A stretch of 64,000 nt of DNA from Tausonia pullulans (lineage: Eukaryota; Basidiomycota; Tremellomycetes; Cystofilobasidiales; Mrakiaceae). Within the stretch, counting starts at the first letter, position 1, and the number at the start of each line of letters is the position of its first letter. A program made the translations under genes and the position numbers. Below the pieces are notes generated by a model. The model was not told the origin of the DNA, made no database searches, and worked only from the letters and a program-made list of their open reading frames with translations. Location: assembly GCA_951802195.1 (NCBI GenBank), contig OX637623.1:682001-746000 (forward strand), in the 5' to 3' direction. Below, in pieces: positions 1 through 12,091 of this stretch.

Positions 1-944
1 GAGTCTCAAAAAGAATGGGCATCAAGTCAAGCGGGTCGCCGGACGCCTGTCATCTAATCGAAGTGCCGAGGATCTTCGTCTATTTCGCTTTCAAGTTCAC
101 GTTTTAATTATGTCTTTTATGGCCCTATCAAATGCCCCTTGTCTTTGGGGCTCACACACTTGCCAGTTTGGAGGTTGCGATCGGCAAGTACAGGCGGGAC
201 GGGAGTGTCGCAAATCGGCGCTCATCAAGGCCCTAATTGCCAGGTACACAGAGCACGGCACACGTAGCGCCGTTAAGCAGCTCTGGGATCGTCCATGAGC
301 TTTCATCTCGGAGCTAATGCAGAAACGCTTGTCGACTACCAGAGAACTTGACTGCATACCTACGTGTTACGCATCAGGGGTATGGACGCTTTCGCCTTTA
401 CGAAGTCGAAGAAGGAAGAGGCGTCCGATGACTCGACCTTGATGTATGGTGGTGGTGGCGCGGGGCTTTTCCTCTCCATCCCTCAGTTCTGTGTAATTCA
501 GCGGCATTATAAGCATTCAACCGGGATCATTCTTTCACACGATCGATGAGATGCATCTGCTCGACTGGGCGCGTCTCATGAAGTCGTGACTTTTGGTGCT
601 GCTCGACTTCTTCAAGCTTTCCTCGCTAGTAAGGTTGCTGACTGCATGCAGTCTCCCTCCTCTTCCCGCACTTTACCGAGTCATCGACGGCAAAAATATG
701 GCGGGCACAGATGGTGGCGCTGCCGGAGGCGGAAAATGACGAGGAAGGTTGGCTGGGCCTCAGGAGACGGAGCCGCGCGCTTGTCTCTTTCAACCACCAT
801 CAATTGGGTCGCCATCTCTCCACCTCCTTGGTCGGACAGACTCACATTCCATTCTCTGTCTTCTCGCTCTCCCTGTCTCAATTTGAACAACTGAAGGGCT
901 CCCCCAAAAACTCTCGCCCGGCCTCCCTTGCTGCTCTCCCCAGC
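1..944. other. Left-edge intergenic region and leader of the first gene
   Basis: No convincing gene is seen. Short open frames on both strands overlap each other and resemble no family I know. The last 110 bases (about 835-940) are pyrimidine-rich on the + strand, as in leaders of fungal genes, and run into the start codon at 945. Confidence 0.5.
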
Positions 945-3684
945 ATGGCCCCGGTCGTTTCGCCTTCCTTCTTTGGAGGCATGCCACGAAGTTATACCTC
1001 GTTCTCGCTCTTAACAGAGGATCACCGGGACAATCCAACGCCTCAGCTGGGACCGGTCGTGTCGCAGTCGAGCAGCTTACAATCGGCAGACTCTCTGGCA
1101 ATTCCCGAGGCTACTAGCGGAGGCGACCGACAAAGTTCGGGATTCTCGTCTGTCAAGTGGCCTCTCCCCCACCCACCGTCGCCGTTAGACACCCCAATCA
1201 GCTCTCTGGACGGTGTTTCTGACGTCTTGGACCGTGAGTCTACCTCTTACTTCACAGACGTGTTCCCCTCGCTGGTCAAGGAAGCTGACTGGATATTTCC
1301 GCTTCCGCGCGCTTGTTTCGTCTCACTTCGTTCCTCGGTCGCCAGGTCGCAAGCACTCGTGGACATCCGCTACTCGGCTTGCAAATCGTTCTGTGAGCAT
1401 ACCAGAAATTGCTTCGGAGCTTGACTCGTCCACCCAGAATATCAGTCCATCCTCACCAACGTCACCGCCGTTCCTCGACCATCCCCCGAGAGCGAGCACG
1501 TCTCATGCCCCCGTCGTGCTTCCGGCAACATGGACGACCTCCCGCGAACCCCAACCGCCACTGTCATCGTTCTCGAGCCCTCGGATTTCATCCCCGAATG
1601 ATGGGCAGCTCGTTCGGCAAACCCACAGCAGGAGTGATGCGTCGTCGTCGATGAACGCGCGCATGTCGGTCGCGTCGTACGCGTCTGCGTCCGAAACTTC
1701 CTCCCTAGCTGCCCTGCGCGACCTTGAGGACACCGAGATTGTCCATGCTCGCAGGTACTCGCGGAATTTGTCGAAGCCGGTGATCATCATCGAGCGAAAG
1801 CTCCACTCGGCCGACGAGGATGGAATGACTGCTACGGCGCAGGCACCATCAACGCAGCATCAGGAGACGGCCACTTCTACTGTTGAGAGCTCACGCTCTC
1901 ATCCAAGCGGCGACGTCGGGCCTTCTCTGGTCCAAGAGGAGCAGCAGATGCCAGTCCTTGGGCCGCGTACCAGCTCGTTTAAAGGAGTGACGGTGTCCCA
2001 GCGGAAGAGCTCGCTCTTTGCAGATGGGACCAGCGTGTCAGCCCTGCCGATATCGCCGACCCTGGTACGCGCTCCAATGCCCGCGTCTCCCAAAGCGTTA
2101 TGGATCTCCACCACCGTCGCTGCCGAACGCCCGGCTCCGGTCTCATCTCAACAGCCACTCACGTCCCCGTCGCCAGCACATGACGGCTCTTCCCCCACCC
2201 CCGTCGACACCATCCCTCTCGCTAGCCCTCCCATCTCTTCTTCCCCGCCATTGGCCTCGTCTAGTTTTCAAAAGAGCAGGAAACATAGGTCCTCGCGCTC
2301 CATAAGCAGCATACTCTCTCGCGTCTTTGCGCCTTCCTCCTCGCCGCCAGCCTCCTCGACGTCGTCGGAGCCCACCTCGCCCCTTTCCCCGACCTTCGCA
2401 ACCAGCCCAGGAAGACATTGGTCTCCCTCATTCGCCTTTCTGCCGATTAAGAAGCCAAACCCTACGGCCAAGGAGATATCGCGGACAGTGCGCTCCCCGT
2501 CGCTTACCTTCCGGCCGGAGGGGTTCAATCCAACTTCTTGGGAGTACCAGGTCGCGGCGTCCGTAATTTCCGCTGGTCAAGAACGACTCCTCCACGATCC
2601 GCCGTCAAGGAGCGGAGACGAGCAACCGCCTCTTACTTCGAGTCTCCTTACTCCGTCTTTCTCCGAGGAGGGTCATGAAGCACCTGCGAACGGGTCCACA
2701 AGCCCATACTCGCTCGATCTCAAGCTCGAAGGGCCCGGTCTCGGGATCGCCCATCTCTTTGATGAGGATGAGGGAGAACGCGCAAGACGGCAGGCGATCT
2801 TGGAGAGCTACTCGTTCGGGACCGCGTCTCGCTCCATTGGGTCGGTAGCGTTCAAGGGGAAGCAGGAGGGAGAGGAGGTCGCCGAGAGGGAAGAGAAGCA
2901 CGACCGACTGCCCTTTCATCCCATGGGCTCAACGGCGATGCACTCGCCGCTGTCCTTCCCGCATGAACACATGGCGGAGGAAACTCGCCGAGGCTCGAGG
3001 ACTGCCCCCTCGGAGGGGAGCGACGGCTCCTTGATGCTTGACACACCCTCTCCGACGCTCTTGACCTTTCCCTCGTCAGTCGACCGGCACAAGAACACCT
3101 CCTCCCTCCTCTTTTCGGAGGGAGGGTTCGACTCCTTCACCGCCCATCCCTTCGCTCATGTCTCGCCCACCCTCCGCTCGGCATCGCGGCCCTTGGCCCA
3201 AATCTTCCTCAGCCCTTCCGACGAGGTCAATCCTGCGTCCTCTCACCCGTCGGCCTTCAGCCAGCTGGCAGCAGCGCAGGCGCCGGTCGTCGTCTCCGCG
3301 TACGACGACGGCTGCTCCGAAGGAAAGGAGAAGGAGCCTTCGAGGCCCGTCAGCCCGAGCCCCACCTTCGGAGGAGCGCCTTCCTTTCCACGAGCCGGGG
3401 CCGTAGTTACGACCGCCGACGACGAGACCAAGGCGCCTTCTCTGCCTCTGCCGACTACTGGGCTCGCATTTGTCAACCTTTCGCCGCCTTCGGCGCGCCG
3501 ACGTCCGCTCCGTCCCCCTGGCGCTGCACCATCCAGGCCGATGTCCCTCGATGAAGAGCTGGGTGCTTCAGATCAGGAGATTCAGGGACCAGGGGCAGCT
3601 GGTGGTCTCGGTCGCTCCGACTCGCGGGGTACTTTTGGCGCGGCTCGGAGTAGAGCGTCGCGCCTTTGGAAGGGGGCCAGCTGA
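945..3684 (+). CDS. Hypothetical Ser/Pro-rich, probably disordered protein (875 aa)
   Basis: I do not recognise this protein. The model is two exons, 945-1233 and 1346-3684. The intron starts GTGAGT and ends CCAG, and the phases close exactly (2628 nt, 875 aa). The ATG at 945 opens MAPVVSPSFFGG in the frame of exon 1. The product is dominated by Ser, Pro, Thr and Ala, with a basic Ser-rich patch (KHRSSRSISSILSRVF) near the middle, scattered acidic stretches and an Arg/Ser C-terminus. No membrane span, signal peptide or enzyme motif is visible. Long unbroken coding frame and normal codon use argue for a real gene; the composition suggests a regulatory or scaffold protein with many phosphorylation sites, which is inference. 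Confidence 0.7.
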
Positions 3685-4288
3685 GGGACAATCAGAAAGA
3701 AGTCGATTTCTCCTCGCAGAAGGGCTCCCTCCTTGTACTCTCAAGGTGCGCGTTATATCTGTTACTAAATCCTCAGCTCGATCATCATACTGAAATTTGC
3801 TGCTTCTGTCTCACCTCAGCTTCATCGCAACGCTATTCGATTCCGCCGGATCCCACTTCTCCTTCCGTCTCATCACGCTCATCGCGGCGTCCTCCCTCAA
3901 CCGCCATAGACACGTTGTCCTCATCTTCTTCACCCACTTCTCCCGAGCGGGACCCAGCGCGTCTCTCCATCTAGATCATCACTCCTGTCGCAGCCGTTGA
4001 AGATGGAGAGGCTTTGCGCAGCATTATGTTCGCTTGTCCACTCTTTGATGGGAGTCTCCATCTTCTGCGTTTCTTCTGTACTTTATCAGTATCAATTACG
4101 CTCGATTTTTATTGGTCCCGAGTCTCGTCCCATGTGTTTTCTTTTTCATCAGCATTGCTTTGATCGCTCTGTGTTATCTTTCCTTCTATCGATCGGGTTT
4201 CTTCTCGTTTCACCCCAAGTCCGATTGAACAAAAGCAACGAATATCCATACACACGCACACTCACACCCTCAATCCAGCCCAAACGCA
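3685..4288. other. Convergent intergenic region
   Basis: About 600 bases between two genes pointing at each other (3' end of the Ser/Pro-rich gene and 3' end of the RRM gene). It is T/C-rich with a CA-rich patch near 4250. No gene or RNA is recognised. Confidence 0.5.
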
Positions 4289-5783
4289 TCACTTCATCTT
4301 CCTCTGCTTCCCCTTCCCTCTACCACCCTTCCCCATCGCAGCCTGCTTTGACGCCGCGTCAATGGCCGCAAGCGTCGACCCCGCTGTTCCACCGTTCTTC
4401 TTCTTCCCCCCTCCCCTTCCTCCTCCGGTGATCCCCTCACCTAAGACCGGGCCAAGCCTCTCCCCGAGCGGGACGACCGACGGGCCGAGCCGTCCAACGA
4501 GTGCCTTGGACTTCTTCACGTCGGCGGCCGCGGCAGTCGTCTTGTTGCTGGAGCGAGGGCCGGTCGGAACGACGCGGCGCTGCAGCGGCTTTTGGGAGGT
4601 TGCGTTGGTGGGCATGTGGGCGGAGGACGAGACAGCATGGGGAGGGAAGTAGAGGGAGGAGTGGGAGGAGGCGATGTTGGATGGAGCAGCGGGGATGACG
4701 GCTGTGGGCGGGGAGGGGTAAAGGAGGGAGATCTTGAGGGGAATACCTAGGAAGAGCGGACAATGGTGGAAAATCAATCAGGTCGATTATTCATAAAGGC
4801 GGCGGTGGGAGGGGCGAAGTGAGTAGTAGAGGCGGGCAGGCGGGTGAAACAGTAACGCGAGCCGAGCCTCAACGACGCGTCGGTCTGTGGTCCCCTTGCA
4901 AGATGCGCTCGCGGCGTTTACGCGTCTTCGTGAGGACCAGGGTGGAGCAAAGCAGCTGTGGCCCCATCCTCGATGGATCAACAAGGCCGTCCTCTAAAGA
5001 GAGAGAAGGAGATGGTTGTCGAGTCGTTTGCGCCTGTTGATCATCTGATGGCCCGTTCGACCCCCTCGCCAAACAGACTTCTGTCGTGTTGTCGCCGCTT
5101 GCTACTTACGCTGGTCAATCATTTTGCCGTTGTACTTCAGCCAAGCGACCTCCGCCTAATAAAGAGTTCCTTCTCTTCAGCTTTGAAGATTCACTTGGGG
5201 TAGACAGGAGAACAACTCACATGAGCGTCATCGACAAACCCGACGATCGCCGTCCCGGCAAACTCGCCCTGGGAGGTGTGGACGAGCACACACGACGAAA
5301 GGGCGCCGACGGTCACGCGAAACAACTCCTGTGGTTGATGCAGCATGCATCAGTGAGGTGCATGGCGAGCTGGAGAAAGCAAGGGAAAAGGGTAAAAGAG
5401 TCGCGCACCTCGACATCCCGCTGCGACACGTCTGTAGGGAGGTTCGAGCAGACGATCGAGCTGCCTTCTCCCCACCCATTCGCCCCACCCCCCGTTCGTG
5501 GATCGCTCGAAGGAGCAGCGACCTCGACGGGTTGCTGATGGCGAACGTAGGCTTCGACCGATTGATCGGACTGGTTGTCCCGCTGAACGCGAGCCCGCCG
5601 GACAGCCGCTGCGGCAGAGGGGTTGCGGCGGGGCGCTGGAGCACGGCCGAGGTACTCGGCCTTGGTGGATTGGCGGGGGGGCATGGGATGGGTTGTGTTG
5701 GACGGGAGGAGGAGAGCGGGGAGGGGATGGCGGTTGGACGCGAGAAACGCGAGGGAACGCGTTCGGTGGTTACGTGCGGCCAT
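4289..5783 (-). CDS. ALYREF/Yra1-like RRM mRNA-export factor
   Basis: Four exons fit: 5783-5409, 5328-5221, 5155-5110 and 4746-4289 (987 nt, 328 aa). They rebuild one RRM: RNP2-like SIVCSNLPTDVSQRDVEELF, then RNP1-like GEFAGTAIVGFVDDAHAEV, then YNGKMIDQRIPLKISLLY, which follows the ALY pattern of YNG...ID...K-I-LL. The flanks are Arg/Gly- and Lys-rich, with APAPRRNPSAAAAVRRAR before the RRM and GGGRGGGKKK plus GKGGRGKGKQRK at the C-terminus. ALY-type proteins bridge spliced mRNA to the Mex67 export receptor in the nucleus. The start may be the ATG at 5783 or an in-frame ATG at 5684. The last intron is 363 nt, far longer than the other two (80 and 65 nt). Another nuclear RRM protein of the same fold is possible. 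Confidence 0.72.
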
Positions 5784-6379
5784 CGAGTGGTCCAGACGAC
5801 AGAATGCTTAGATAGATACTAGGAGATGCTCATAATCAATGAGGGAAGCAGATACAGGTGGAGTTCTATATTGACGCAAGAAATGGTCGTTGGCGGTTGA
5901 CTAGGTTTATGTGAGAGACGCCGTTAGGGTGGCGACGAGATAGCGGGATTACAACATTATTAAAAAGTTGTGCTGCGGCACGCGCTCCGTCCTCTTCTTC
6001 CCTTTAATTGGAATACCCTACCAACTGTAAATCGAGTAGTTCTTGATCCCCTTCGATCAAGCGAAGGGGTGAGGATTTGAGGCAGGAGGACTAAGTGAGT
6101 GCCACCCCCTGTACATCAGGCTTCTCAAAAGCACCAACTCTTCCGTCACGAAAGCATTACTATATACAACCCTGGAGCCGTTTCATATCGTACATAAGGC
6201 AGATGCGAAAGAAAGAGCACGCGAGCGAACGGCTCTGGGGTCTCCTTCGCTCACCGTCCCACTCGACACCTGTCTCTCCGCTCGCTCCAAGGCGCCATGT
6301 GGCGCCCTTCGTCTCGCCCGAGGCCGTGGCTTTCGATGATTGGCGTGCGAGCCGTCACGTCCCAAGGCATCAGCGTCGT
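5784..6379. other. Intergenic region upstream of the RRM gene
   Basis: Nearly 600 bases between two minus-strand genes. It holds the promoter side of the RRM gene and the 3' side of the small membrane-protein gene. The only structure noticed is the overlapping hairpin pair at 6042-6069. Confidence 0.5.
6042..6069. repeat. Two overlapping, mutually exclusive inverted repeats
   Basis: CTTGATC at 6042-6048 pairs with GATCAAG at 6055-6061 (7 bp, 6-nt loop). CCCCTTCG at 6048-6055 pairs with CGAAGGGG at 6062-6069 (8 bp, 6-nt loop). The arms share bases, so only one stem can form at a time. It lies upstream of the RRM gene and downstream of the small membrane-protein gene, so it could sit in a 3' end or a promoter. 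Confidence 0.6.
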
Positions 6380-6791
6380 CTAGAGATTGGGGTCGTTGAT
6401 CGCTGGGGTATGCATCATCGGCCGCTTGCGAGGCACCGCCCCGGGTTGCTGCAAAGCCAAGGGGCCTGTCAGATGGGAGAAGAGGGAGGGGGAGGAGGCA
6501 CAGCAGCCAGCGCACCCGGGTCGCCGACGACTTGCCCTCGGCGCGCTCCTTGCGGAGGGCGGCAAGCGAGGTCTCTGCTTGGTCTGGCATCTGCATGATC
6601 TGTTGGGGGCGGTTGCGTGGGAGTGAGAGAGTGAGGCACAGGAGGGAATGTCGCATACGGACCTTGAAGACAGCGTAGAAGAGAAGGCCGAGGACAGCAG
6701 CGGTGATGTATAGGTGCGTGTTGGTCGCGTCCGCGCCGGACTGGTCGTCTCGGAGGCGGGACATGCGGACGGGGTCGAAAGTGGAGGCCAT
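6380..6791 (-). CDS. Small single-span membrane protein (93 aa)
   Basis: Three exons fit: 6791-6663, 6599-6516 and 6448-6380 (282 nt, 93 aa). The first intron starts GTCCGT and is exactly 63 nt with no stop, so it could be retained; the second starts GTGCGC and ends TTTGCAG. A hydrophilic N-terminus (MASTFDPVRMSRLRDD) is followed by one hydrophobic segment, THLYITAAVLGLLFYAVFK, a short charged helix (AETSLAALRKERAEGK) and a basic Pro-rich tail ending INDPNL. I do not recognise the family. It starts 329 bases from, and divergently to, the dipeptidyl peptidase III gene. A small tail- or signal-anchored membrane protein is the most that can be said. Confidence 0.55.
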
Positions 6792-7120
6792 GTCTGTCTA
6801 GCGGCTGTCTGAGTGTCGAGGTCGGGTGATGATGGTTGGCGGGGTGATCCGCAGGGTGTGGACGAGGTGTTGCGCGTGCGCTCTTCCCTCTCCTGGCCGG
6901 TAACACATCGGCCTCGTCCGGCTGTCTCCACGCGAGCGCAAGGGAGACCGAGTCGGCCTGTTTGAAACGAACGAAGCAGAAAGAGAGCCATTTGGTCGCC
7001 AGCACATGTTCCTTCGTCCCACTCGACACCAGGTTCTTGGCTTCCAACCATCACTACCTCCCCTTCTCCTCCCGGCTCACGGACTCCACGCAGAAGCCGC
7101 CTCTTCTTCTCCTCATCACC

Positions 7121-10100
7121 ATGGCCGTCTCCTCCACCAACCTTGCCGACGTCTCGCCGCCCGTCTGCGGCCTCGACATCGCCAACTCGTTCTCCAAGCT
7201 CACCCCGACTGAGCAGCTCTACGCCCACTGGCAGGCCCAAGCCGGCTGGGCGGGAGCTCGCATCATTATGGCCCAGAACTCGCACGACGGTCAGCGCATC
7301 ATCGAGCTCCTCCTCGCGCTCGTCGCCGAGGAGGGCAAGGGGGACGGCCAGAAGAAGCTTGTCGACCTCGCTCAACTCTTTGAGAAGGCTGGCCTCGACA
7401 AGGGCGAGCAGACGGGGTTCCTTGAGTATGTCGCTCAGGTAAGTAAAGGTCAGATGGCTGCGTGGATGTATGCTTGCGTCCCCTGTCTCTTTTTCTTGGC
7501 CTGACACACGTGTATCTTACTTTAGACCTTTGGGAATCTCGCCAATTACCGTTCCTTCGGCCACTCCAAATTCATTCCCCGCATCGAAGAGGCGAAGGTG
7601 CGGGCGGGCGAGCGATGATGGTAGCCGTGCGGACCATTGACAGCTGACAACTCGCTTGTCCCCCCTCGCTTGCTCGCAGTTCGAGGCCATCGTTAAGGCT
7701 TCCGCCAACACCGGCAAGGCGTCCGCTCTCTGGGACGAGGTAGGCAACTTCATCTCACATGTAAGAATAAGAGAAAGGACTTTGTCTAACATGAACGACT
7801 GCAGGCCCGCAAGGCGATCTACTCCGTCACCCCCTCCTCAGAGACGGCCATCGGCAAACCCTCACTCGGCGCCATCTCGGGCTACTACCCTCCTCTGACC
7901 TCGGACTTCAAAGCCGCCTTTGGAGATGAGGACGCTGACCAGGTTCAGGCCGCGCTCGAGGAGCTTAAGGTCGACCCGCTCAACACGCGCGTGGTTGGTG
8001 GTTCGCGCGAGACGGGCTGGGAGGTCCGCGTTGCGTCGGTCGAGAAGGGCGAGATGGAGCTCAAGGGCAAGAAGGCGGGTGAAGTGGGAGTCAAGATCAC
8101 CAAGGGTGACTTCTCGGAAGAGCTCAAGCGGGTCTGCGAGGCGCTTGTCGAGGTAAGCATGCTCGCGCACTCACATTTATTTATTCTGTCATTCCCGAGC
8201 TGACTCTTCAGCATCGGCATGGGTTGACAGGCCAAGAAGTACGCGGCCAACGAGCACCAGCGCGGCATGATTGACGACTACATCCGCTCCTTCACCACCG
8301 GTTCTATCGCCGACCATGTCGAGGGGAGCACCAAATGGGTCAAGGACATCGGACCCGTTGTTGGTGAGGGTTTTTTTTTCCTTCCCTTATCCATAGTGCT
8401 GTCCTCAAGCTAACTCGACCTTGGGTTATTCAGAGACTTATCTCGGTTTCATTGAGTCCTGTCAGTATTCGACGGTCTTGCTCTTCTTATTCTCCATCTG
8501 ACTGATTCTCGACAAACTCAGACGTCGACCCCTGGGGTGCCCGCGCCGAGTGGGAGGGATTCACCGCAATTGTCAACAAGGAGCTCTCGGCCAAGTACGA
8601 GAAGCTCGTCGACCGCGCTCCCGAGCTCATCAAGGACCTTCCTTGGGGGGCTGACTTCGAGGTCGATGAGTTCAAGCGCCCGGATTTCACGGCACTCGAA
8701 ATCGTCTCGTTCGCCACCGGCGGCATCCCTGCGTGAGTTTTCATCGTCATCTGCTGCAGTCACCGCTTCTGTGATTCTGAAACTGCGATTGAACCGATGA
8801 ACAGCGGGATCAACATCCCTAGTGAGAACTACGCCCAGAACAAGGACGGCCAGAGGACCCTATTGACTCTTGCTCTCGTTCCAAAGACTACTTCTCTGTC
8901 CGTGACAGCCACGGTTTCAAGAACGTTTCTCTTGCCAACATTGTCTGTATCCAGACCGGACATCTGCCTCCTGAGCGATCTGAACTGACTTTCTGTCGTT
9001 TCAAAACAGCTTGCTGCCAAGGACCCCAATGAGAAGATGACCTTCCTCCACCCAGACGATGTTCCCCTCTACAAACGCCTCGATGGCAAAGCCTTTGAGC
9101 TCCAGGTCGCCAACCATGGTGCGTCACCCGCTTGCTATCCTCTAAGCCCCCCTGGTAGCGTCCCCTGACGACCATCGAATTTTTTCGCAGAGCTCCTCGG
9201 CCACGGATCCGGCAAGCTCTTCCAGCAGGCCGAGGACGGTTCAGTTAACTTTGACAAATCGATCAAAAACCCTCTCAACGGAAAGGATATCGTGCGTGCC
9301 CGTCCACGGTTCCCAGAAGATCGATAAAGTCCTGATGTTTGGCTCCTCTCCCGACAGACGACGTTCTACAAGCCCGGTCAAACGTACGGCTCGGTCCTTG
9401 GCACGTGCTCATCCTCCTATGAGGTCTGTGTTTACCTCTCATTCCTCCCAAGCCCTCTTGCTAATAACAATCCGCTGTTCGTCGTCCACAGGAGTGTCGC
9501 GCCGAGGCCGTCGCCCTCTACCTTGCCTCCAACGACGAGATTCTTCGCCTCTTCAAGGTGCGTCTACTCAACTGCCACATTCAACTAAAAAATTTGCCAA
9601 GCTTACATTATTTGATGCAGTACGAGACCAAGGAGGACCAGGAGGACATTATCACCATCACATTCCTCCTTATGGCCCGTGCCGGAGTCCGTGCCCTTGA
9701 GTTCTACGACCCGGCAACGAAGAAGCACGGCCAGGCACACATGCGTTAGTCTCTCCTGCTCATACCATGGCGCTTTCAAGCTGATAAGTTCTCCACAGAG
9801 GCCCGCATGGGCATCACCAACGCCCTCGTCCGCGACGGCATCGCCATCCTCACCGAGAAGCGGGACGAGTCCGGCAAGCTCGTCGATGCCTACATCCGCG
9901 TCGACAGGGAGAAAGTCCTCTCCCAGGGTCGCGAATGCATGAGTAAGCTCCTCAAGGAGCTCCAGGTCAGGAAGTGCATCGCAGATGGAGAGGGCGCGAG
10001 GAAGTTTTACAGTGCGTCTGGGTTCTGCTGCCTCTCTCCCCACCCCTCCTCCCTTTCTCCCTTTGCATGTGGAACAGGTGGCTAACGGATCGCTTTCCAC

Positions 10101-10381
10101 TCTCGCAGCCGACCTCACTAACCCCCTCCCCGGATGGGACACTGAGCTTCGCGACCTTGTCATCGCGAAGAAGGCTGTTCGTCTCCCTCCCTCCTCGTCT
10201 TCCAGTCGTCTTGCTTTCTCCTCTCTCCCCAAGTTGACCAACCTCTGCCCATTAATAACAGCCTCGGAAGCTCTTCGTCCAGCCCAACACTTTCGTCAAG
10301 GCCGACGGTTCGGTCGAGCTCCGCGATTACCCGCTCACGCTCGAGGGTGTACTCCAGAGCTTCGTTGAACGGGTCATCTAA
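7121..10381 (+). CDS. DPP3: Dipeptidyl peptidase III (metallopeptidase M49)
   Basis: A zinc exopeptidase of the cytosol that removes dipeptides from the N-terminus of short peptides. About 17 exons splice into a full-length family member. The zinc motif HELLGH is rebuilt across an intron that splits its first Glu codon (intron 9120-9190), the third ligand lies in EECRAE near 9490, and [32 protein letters not shown] and [11 protein letters not shown] match family landmarks. The end reads [11 protein letters not shown]...LQSFVERVI. The ATG at 7121 has a good context (CACCATGG). Several donors are non-standard: GTCTGT (twice) and GTTCGT before the last exon. Downstream lies a gene-poor stretch. 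Confidence 0.96.
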
Positions 10382-12091
10382 GGGAGATGAGTTGGACGCG
10401 GGGCTTACAAACAGGGGTAATTTATGTATAACAACGATAAAACCGCAGGGATGGGTGATAGGATAGGAGAGTGATCAAAAGAGCTTGAAGGAGGTTGAAG
10501 AGGGTAAGCGGTGACCATCCCGATCTCGACGTATTTGGTTGGGCAGGGGAGGGAGGAGGTCCATCCCCGCTTCCACTTCAATGGCTCTTTGAAGGACCCA
10601 CAGGTATTCTTGAGGCATCTCTTTCTCGAGTGTAGCAAGAAGACCTTTGATCATCAGATCAGGCGCCGCTCTAAGCCGGCCATGCATTGAAAACAAGGGA
10701 ATTCACTGACCGACGGCAGGTGCACCACTTCCTCGTTCAGCGCCGGCTCCTCACCACGCGTAGTTCTGCTGGATGAACCTTTTCGGAGGGTGTGAGAAAA
10801 AAAAACCCCGCTCCATTCATTGACGTAATGTTCTCTCGTCTAGCTAGCTAAGGTCATTGCCTATGCAAATACAAGCGATGAGAAGACGCTACGGTCGGCG
10901 AGATTGGGCCGTTCGTGTATGAGACCGCCAATGGCAGGAATTTGATAGGCGACTTGAACAACAACGCATGGCCGACGTTGAATGAAGGCGTGCGTGAGTA
11001 TGTCTGACCGTGTAACGATGGACTGCGGACGAAAGACTTGATGGCTGCCGGAGAGTTGGCGACGCTGGTGTCATACTGCCGAGCCGGATGTGGTCAGGCT
11101 GCCGTTGGCCTTGTTATTCTGCGAGGAACCAGACTTGCTGGCTCAGTTCGCCGGCATATTTGGAGATATCGGACTCTTTGACAGTTAGAGAGCGGGGCCT
11201 GCAGATCAGCACAAATACTGTCACGTTCCAGATTTCCTTCTGGATACTCACGGGATCGCTTCTCCAAACCAGAAGTTCTACGACTCCTCTTGCGTCCTCA
11301 GTAACAAGTCCCCATGTTGGAAGCTCCTCCGGCGTCACTCCCTGAGAGGAGCGCGATGTTAGACTTGGATGAGCCGCGGTTTCCAGAAGACGACGTCCCT
11401 GCCGAAGTCTGGATATCTTCAGCCCAGACGCGGGGCTAGCACTGTCCAAGACAGTGGCTCCAGCACTGGCGGATATTGAGCAGTAGCAATGACGCCCGAG
11501 ATCAGTGCTGGTACCGACAAAGATCAACCGAGATCAGAGACTCACGGGAGAGGGGTACAGACCTTGGAGAAGTGCGCGGCATTAAGAGGTTGGCTATCGT
11601 TGAAATGTCTGGTGATCCTCCGCCGATGTATTCCCCAACCCGACAGTGACTGTGTACACCATTCTGAGAAGACCTGTACTCATGTCAGAGTTGCAAGAAT
11701 TCTGGTCGGGACTCTGAGCGCACCCAGGAGATGACGAGTGACTGACTTGGACTGCTGCCGCCAGTCTTGAAGTCGATACCTGTGGGATGTGGCGTTTGAG
11801 GTTAAATCAATGGTAGACCCTATAGAATGGAAGCTTATCACGCACTGAGGAGGGGAAACTTTAACATGGGAAGATTTCCGGCTCATCACGTAGGGCGAGT
11901 CGGAACCGACGAGGGAGCGAGCAGGTACTGGGCACTCGAGAATGGGGCCAACAGGTCTTAGCATTTGGTCAAACCTTCGAGCAAGCCTTTTGAGATGTGT
12001 GAGACACTTGATGTGCGTCGGGGGAGGCGATCAGATGCATTCATTCTTCGTTCATACCATTCATCTACTCAAGGCTAAGTCAGCCCCACCA
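10382..12091. other. Gene-poor stretch with scattered minus-strand coding-like fragments
   Basis: No intact gene could be built. On the minus strand there are open stretches at 11964-11850 (ATG, then a candidate GTGCGT donor), 11527-11240, 11070-10850 and 10635-10475, several bounded by plausible GT...AG introns. Joining them by phase does not give a recognisable protein and the frames fail repeatedly. It may be a decayed gene or a fast-evolving lineage-specific gene with mis-guessed introns. A run of A's at 10797-10805 is also present. Confidence 0.3.

Noticed and set aside
711-1424. 237-aa frame overlapping the first exon of the Ser/Pro-rich gene
   Set aside because: Its useful part is exon 1 (945-1233); upstream and downstream parts are leader and intron read-through.
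6380-7507. Continuous 375-aa minus-strand frame across the DPP3 first exon
   Set aside because: It starts without ATG and is the antisense of DPP3 exon 1 joined to the last exon of the small membrane protein.
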